Shown piece by piece: positions 58,774 to 64,000 of a stretch of 64,000 nucleotides of DNA; the first letter of the stretch is position 1; each line of letters opens with the position of its first letter. Origin of the DNA: Jimgerdemannia flammicorona (taxonomy: Eukaryota > Mucoromycota > Endogonomycetes > Endogonales > Endogonaceae); NCBI GenBank assembly GCA_003990745.1, contig RBNI01000007.1:1-64000 (forward strand), read 5' to 3'. Made by a program: the position numbers and the translations under genes. Below the pieces are notes generated by a model, which saw only the letters and a list, made by a program, of their open reading frames with translations, made no database searches and was not told the origin of the DNA.

Positions 58774-58849
58774 ATATAGTCACTTGGACTCCATTCCTTT
58801 ATTAGTACCCTTCTATCCCATATAAATACAGAGATCCCACCCCCTATCT

Positions 58850-61800
58850 GATCCCCCTAGGGGGGCCCCCCCCCTCTACCCCTTCCCGATGAAAGACCAC
58901 TTTGTCCAGCACCATCGCCACCCTCCCACCACTCTGCTCACAGATCTTTACCACCAGACTGCAACGTCGGCCCCCCTGAGGACCCCAACCCACCCACCAT
59001 CCCGTCAGCAGATCCCCCAACAGCTCCTCCCATCTTAATACGTTCTCCCGCAGCCCCAACTACTGCCCCTCCTCAAAAACAAAAAGCCAATGACCCGCCA
59101 TTCCCACCTATACTGCTAGCACCCACCCTACAGTGAGCCAATTATTATCCACCCCACCTACAAGCCGAGATCTCAAGTTCTCCCAGCGACCCCCCTCTCC
59201 TGCCAGCCTATATCCTATACCCAGTCTATCCCCTATTGCAGCCCAAAATTCCCCCAAAACCTCACACTCTCCCAGCCAATGTTCTGGTGTCTGTGCATAG
59301 CCCCCAGCCTGTCCAACATCGTAACACTCCTCACAATCAAATTGTCCACCATCCACCAAATGCCCTGTATGGAAATTCAGTATGATATTCCTCTGCAACA
59401 TTCTCCACCATACCACCCAGAACTTGGGGGGAAGCCACCGCCATACCTCAGCACTCCAGGACCAGATACCAGCCCAGTCCCACTCCTCACTGATCCCTGC
59501 TGCTTGCCAGCCACTTGGCCAAAGGTCCTGGCCAGGCCCCTGCTGACACTCTACTCCTTCCCCAATATCAAACACAGTAAGGGGAGCACCCCCCAGGAGC
59601 AGTCTATCCCAACGCCACATATTAGGCCCCCACACCTCCTCCCCCTTATTGCCTTACCAGCATAGGCCAATTTGGTGTGCTCTGTCAGCCACGCCCCATC
59701 AAAAGCCCTTGAACTGCATCCTCCTAGTACCATTCAGCCCTACCAAAGAGAGCAGATCCCCAGAGGACCCTCGAGGGGATGTTTGCATCTCCCACACCTT
59801 CTTCAACAGAGGTACCCAACCACCACCCTGCAGTTCTACAGCTCTCTTCAACCACCAGGCTTGCAAGCAGTGCAGTCTCTTACGAAAGTCCACCAGTCCA
59901 AGACCCCCCCTCATGACTGGCCTCACAAGAGTATCCCAACTGACCTGGGATCTCCTCCCAGCCCAGATCTAATCCCTAGCTACCTTCATCAGCTTCTTCA
60001 CCACCTATGCCAGGAAATCGAGGTGATATGCCACATACTACAGCTTAGGGAACCAATATACATTCAGGATTGACACCTGCTCAGCTAGAGAGATATGGCG
60101 GCCTCCCCACCCTCGAAGGGCCTCCCCCCAAATGTTCACCCTGCTCTCCCACCACCCTCTTGACAGGACAGAGCTATATACAGAGAGGAAGATGCCCAGA
60201 TACCATACCAACTCACCAGCAAGGACAATTGTTCCAATGACGTCCCTGCCCACTAGCCCCTTCCCTAGCACCATTGTCTCACACTTATGCCAGTTGAGCT
60301 TCACCCCCGAGTGGGCCTCATACCATTCCACAGTCTCCTGAAGTACCTCCACATCTGCTACAGACCCAAGTCCAACCACCATATCATCAGCAAAGGCCCC
60401 CACCTTCCACCCTATACCATATATAGAGAGCCCCACCACCTTCTGGTGAATCCTATCCATCAATGGCTCCAGCGAAAGGGCATAAAGAATAGGGGACAGA
60501 GGGTCCCCCTGAGGAACTCCTCTTCCCAAAGAAAAAGCCCTCCCACGGTGACCATTACATGTCAGAGCTGCCCTACTGCTCTCCAGCAGACCTAATATGG
60601 AGGCTCTAAACCTTGGGGGAACCCCAATGCAGTCCAATACCTTGCCCAGCCACACCTGCCTTACATGGTCATAGGCCTTCTCCTGGTCCAAAAAGACTAG
60701 CCTTCCATCCAAGCCACAAGCCCGGGCCCCCTCAATAATGCCATAAACCCATGCAGTCCCATCTCTTATAAGTCTGCCTCCAACAAAGCCCCGCTGCTCC
60801 TCCCCCAGCACCTGTTGGGCAACTTTCTGCAGCCTCGCAACAATCACCTTAGTCACCATCTTCCTATCCATGTCCAGAAGCATGATCGGCCTCCAGTTTT
60901 TCCAGTCTTCCCTCCTCCCCTTGTCTTTGTACAATAAGACCACCAGCCTGAGATCCTGCTCCCCAACCCACTCACCTCTCTAAAGAACATGGTCACAGAG
61001 AGCAGCCATCTCACCCAACACTCCGGGGACTTTGGCCATCTTCTTCCAGAAGTCCCACAGCAGTCCATCCTCCCCTGGTGCCATCCCAAGTTTAGTTGCT
61101 GCCAGGACACTTTGGATCTCCTCTCCCTGCACTGGTAAGATCAAGTCATCCAGTCCAGCTACTTGTGGAGGCCTCCACTCTTCAAGCATGTCTGCAATCC
61201 CTGCTTCATTGACACCTCCTTCTTCCTCACTCCACAAGCCCTGCCATCTCTCCTTCAACTCCCCTAAGATTTGTTGCATGCCATGTAACATGTCCCCATC
61301 AGCATCCAGAACTCCATCCCACTGATGTCGTACTCTCCTAGCCTTGAGGAGTCTTGATAAGTACCTAGAAGGCCGCTCACCCTCCTCAAGCTCCTGCCAT
61401 CGTAGCCTTGCAGCCATGCCCTGCATATGAATCTCCTCCTCTTCCCGCAACACCTGTTGTATTTCCACTATCTCCAGTTTTGCCCTCTCAATCCTCCAAT
61501 CCTCCACCCCAACAACAGTGAGCAAATCTGCCCAATCCATCTATAGTCTCCTCAGCCTGCTAGAAGCACACCTCGTGCACCTCCTCCTCTACCTCCCGGC
61601 CTCTCTACCAGCCCCTCCCCAATAAACCCTCGCAGCCTCTTTTAATCTCATCCAGCAGACATCCACCGGCAGACCCTCACACCTCTAATTAAAAACCTTT
61701 GCCTGAATGTCCTCCACCCATGATTCCCACAATCCCTTCTCAGCTAGCAGGGAGAAGTTAAGACACCAATGTCCAGGTCCATCTCCACTCCCCCCAAACT

Positions 61801-62503
61801 GCCCCTGCCCCAAAAGTCCCCAGTGATCAGATCATGGGCACTACTCCACTTCCAATGCCCTCCAAATATCTGCACCCCAACACTCCGCTGTCAGAATCCA
61901 GTCAATCCTCGTGCCCAAGCCATTCACCCAATGCATGTAGACCCTGGCATCCCCCCACCTAGTTCTGCCCATATCCCCTAAGGAGCTCAATGTCTCTACC
62001 TCCTCCCATGTGTCCAGACCTCTACTTCTACCCACAGCTCTCCTCCCTCCATCAGTCCTGTCCAGACGTGGATCCCTAACCATATTAAAGTCCCCACCGA
62101 GCACATCAACCCCTTCTTCCAAGAGAATACCCTCCTCTAACAGCTTCCTAACCCATGCAGTCCTCTCACCCCTATCTGCAGGGCAGTAGCAAGAGCCCAC
62201 CTTCATTGATTCCCACCCTGGCCGATGCCAATCTCCCCAGACCAAGTGATCTCTCCAGCTCCTGATTTCCCCCAAGTCACCTCTACCCTTTCTCACCAAA
62301 ATCGCTACCTTTCCAAACCAAGCAGCAGCCCCACCCCATTCCCTAGTCCATTCTACACGATTATCCTCATCTTCACATCGAACATCCTGTAGTAAAAAGA
62401 GATCAGCCTCCAATCCCTTGAGCCAAGTAAAAATATTCCTCCGCTGCCCAGCGCCCCTTAACCCATTCACATTCAATGAGAAAATGTTGGTTGTACTGTT
62501 CAT
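58850..62503 (-). pseudogene. LINE-A ORF2: APE endonuclease, reverse transcriptase, CCHC (A5)
   Basis: ATG at 62501-62503 chosen because A4 starts identically and lies the same distance after ORF1. Endonuclease: L-N-V-N-G-L-R-G, L-L-Q-D-V-R, G-G-D-F-N-M (about 62085-62105), R-I-D-W-I-L-T (about 61895-61915). RT in the 301-codon open stretch 60038-60943: W-R-P-I-M-L-L, F-V-G-G-R-L-I-R-D-G, F-L-D-Q-E-K-A-Y-D, G-V-P-Q-G-D-P-L-S-P and an intact F-A-D-D-M (60380-60394). C-terminal CCHC: C-x2-C-x14-H-x4-C (59264-59335). About ten nonsense codons (for example just below 61841, near 61541, 60980, 60035 and 59927). It would nick DNA and reverse-transcribe LINE RNA in the nucleus. Tad1-like in organisation; no phylogeny was run. 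Confidence 0.9.
58853..58864 (-). other. Palindrome in LINE-A 3' UTR (A5)
   Basis: CCCCCTAGGGGG followed by C-rich sequence, about 80 bp from the 3' end. Shared with A1 (22765-22776). Confidence 0.6.
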
Positions 62504-62534
62504 AAAGAATAATGTTATATCATGGTCCCATCCT

Positions 62535-64000
62535 CTACAAGTCCGCATTCTGCTCATCCTGCACTACATCCAAGTCATGTTCAGCAGCTAGTTCCTTCTC
62601 CCCTGCTTCCTGTGCCGCCAATGCTCCCAGAAGTTCTACTATTGCCCCATCTTCATGTTCTTCAAATTCCTCATGGTACTCCAGACAGGCCTCCTGCCAG
62701 AGCCGTAAGCCATGATGCTCTGTCCAGCAGTAGGCCACCAACTCACCAGCAACCACCCCCAGCTCTGCCTTCCTCACCTCATCCACCTCATACCCCTCCT
62801 CCTCCAGGAAAATACCCAAAATCTCCACCTTCAGTGCCTCCACCATTCCATCACCATGCAGAATCCTAGCCCAATGCTTCTCAGGCATTGCTCGCAGGTC
62901 TACTTCTCCCAAAGCTTCTGCTGTGAGATTATCCATCACCTTGCGCATCCACAACAGGTTCCCCACCTCCTTACCCCCTGGGGTCCCTGGCCACCCTACA
63001 TCCAGCATCGTGGTGTCAGCTCCTACACTAGCAGCCTCATCCCACTCCTCCTCAGGAACATCCACCAGCTCATCCTCGCCAACTGCCACCACCTGGCCCC
63101 CTTGCCCCACATCAGGAACTCCAAAGTGCACCTGCTGGGCCCCCTATATCCTCATATCCTCCATCGGTCCTCTCTTCTCAACTGGGCCCTTCCTGATAAG
63201 TAGGGGGGGGGTGGTATCCAACTCCTGCTCCCACACTTCCAAGGTACCATCAGCAAAATGGTCCTTGCCCTACACCCCCCCAGCCCCTACTTCCCTCGCC
63301 TCCACGTCCTCTCCTCCTTTCCCAGCCCAGACACTGACTCCAGTGCCTCCAGACTCCTCAGTTCCAACTGTCATCTTCTTTCCCTCTCCTGTCATACTTG
63401 CCAACAGCTCTCTCTGCCTCTTGCATCTCTGGGCCCGCTCCCACTACTTCTTATCCATATGGACATGCTTCCCTCCCACAACCTCCAGATGCATCGACTC
63501 CTCGTACCATTTCCAGGCCTTTGCCCTCCTCTCTACAGCACCACCCAACTCCTCCAGTACCTCTAACAAGTCCTCCTCCTCCTCCTCACTCCCTTTCACC
63601 CTTGATACCTTGCAGACAAATGCCCCCCACATCAGCACCGAGGGCCAGTCCCTCTCCTTCCCCATGGCCTCCTTTCCCGCCAGCCAAATCCTGACATCCA
63701 CGTCTCTCGTTCTGATTGCAGTCCCCTCCCACACCTGAAAGCCAACATCCACTATGTCGCTATACTCAATCATCACCTCCTCCACCCTCTTCCTCATCTC
63801 CTCCTTAATCACCATGGGCACCCCCTTCACCAGAAGCTGCACCACCCTGGGGTCCCAATGCAAGCACTGCACCATGGGGACCACCACCTCCCCAACCACA
63901 ACACCAGCCTTCAGTGCCTCATCCAGTGGACCTGCCTCCTCAAAGCCCACCTTGACCCCCTCCAGACCCTTCAAGAACTTCACTGAAGCCACCCCAGCCA
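62535..64000 (-). pseudogene. LINE-A ORF1 (A5), 5' end outside window
   Basis: Stop at 62535-62537, 31 bp before the ORF2 ATG. Two long open stretches: 62535-63131 (198 codons, with V-D-V-P-E-E-E-W-D-E and N-A-D-L at the end) and 63444-63992 (182 codons, with V-V-Q-L-L-V-K-G-V-P and D-W-P-S-V-L-M-W-G). The join between them has stops and probably a frameshift. Acidic, helix-rich, without visible CCHC. The N-terminal disordered part lies beyond 64000. Confidence 0.8.

Larger units (their letters stand above)
58774..64000 (-). mobile_element. LINE-A copy A5, least decayed, runs off the window
   Basis: GC-rich minus-strand LINE: ORF1 (62535 to beyond 64000), ORF2 (about 58850-62503), 3' UTR to about 58774. 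No poly-A tail is seen at the junction with Copia DNA. Sequence is much closer to a working element than A1-A4: CpG is still present and the stops are mainly CAG-to-TAG or TGG-to-TAG type. Likely the youngest LINE-A insertion here. Confidence 0.92.

Noticed and set aside
60038..60943. A5 reverse transcriptase as a functional gene
   Set aside because: The 301-codon stretch has intact RT motifs, but stops lie on both sides within the same ORF2, so the full protein cannot be made.
1..64000. CRISPR arrays, rRNA, tRNA and bacterial-type operons
   Set aside because: No regularly spaced identical repeats with unique spacers, no tRNA-like cloverleaf or rRNA words noticed, and the content is clearly eukaryotic transposons.

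Overview
The window is repeat-rich nuclear DNA of a filamentous fungus, most likely a Pezizomycotina ascomycete; the species cannot be named from this sequence. The evidence is the repeat content: Ty3/Gypsy elements, a Ty1/Copia relic, APE-type LINEs, and an ankyrin plus ZZ-finger gene of a kind common in filamentous ascomycetes. The pervasive decay also fits repeat-induced point mutation (RIP): C-to-T changes on both strands, many of them CpA to TpA, which turn CAG and TGG codons into TAG, together with CpG loss. I saw no rRNA, tRNA or CRISPR, and no complete host gene. Element names here (G = Gypsy, LINE-A, LINE-B, H) are mine.

Layout. 1-3646: fragments of old Gypsy copies, including a 3' half (G0) with its right LTR. 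3717-13728: Gypsy copy G1 on +, with both LTRs. 13729-16990: unassigned AT-rich DNA ending in a minisatellite. About 17000-19948: the only island of balanced base composition and normal CpG, holding the 3' part of an ankyrin-repeat/ZZ gene on -. 19949-27312: three heavily mutated LINE-A copies on +, one internally deleted and one with an inverted segment. 27314-38283: two LINE-B copies on -, each carrying telomere-like TTAGGG repeats exactly at its 3' end and arranged head to tail; the second is split by an ORF1-only element H (35615-37570) with a poly-A tail and a 10-bp target duplication. 38284-43175: LINE-A copy A4 on +, joined to an ankyrin gene fragment. 44935-55278: Gypsy copy G2 on - with both LTRs. 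56480-58773: a Ty1/Copia relic on -. 58774-64000: a GC-rich and least decayed LINE-A copy (A5) on -, running off the window.

The Gypsy polyprotein is gag - protease - Cys-rich linker - dUTPase - reverse transcriptase - RNase H - integrase - acidic tail. The dUTPase shows recognisable versions of all five family motifs in G2. LINE-A has ORF1, then about 30 bp later ORF2 (APE endonuclease, reverse transcriptase, C-terminal CCHC). LINE-B has an ORF1-like region and an endonuclease/reverse transcriptase of a different lineage. Nothing here is likely to be active: every element carries nonsense codons or frameshifts.

The most notable points are the telomere-repeat-terminated LINE-B array, the dUTPase inside a Gypsy pol, and the ORF1-only half-LINE. 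Domain calls come from reading translated motifs by eye; boundaries of decayed copies are approximate (tens of bases, more where stated).
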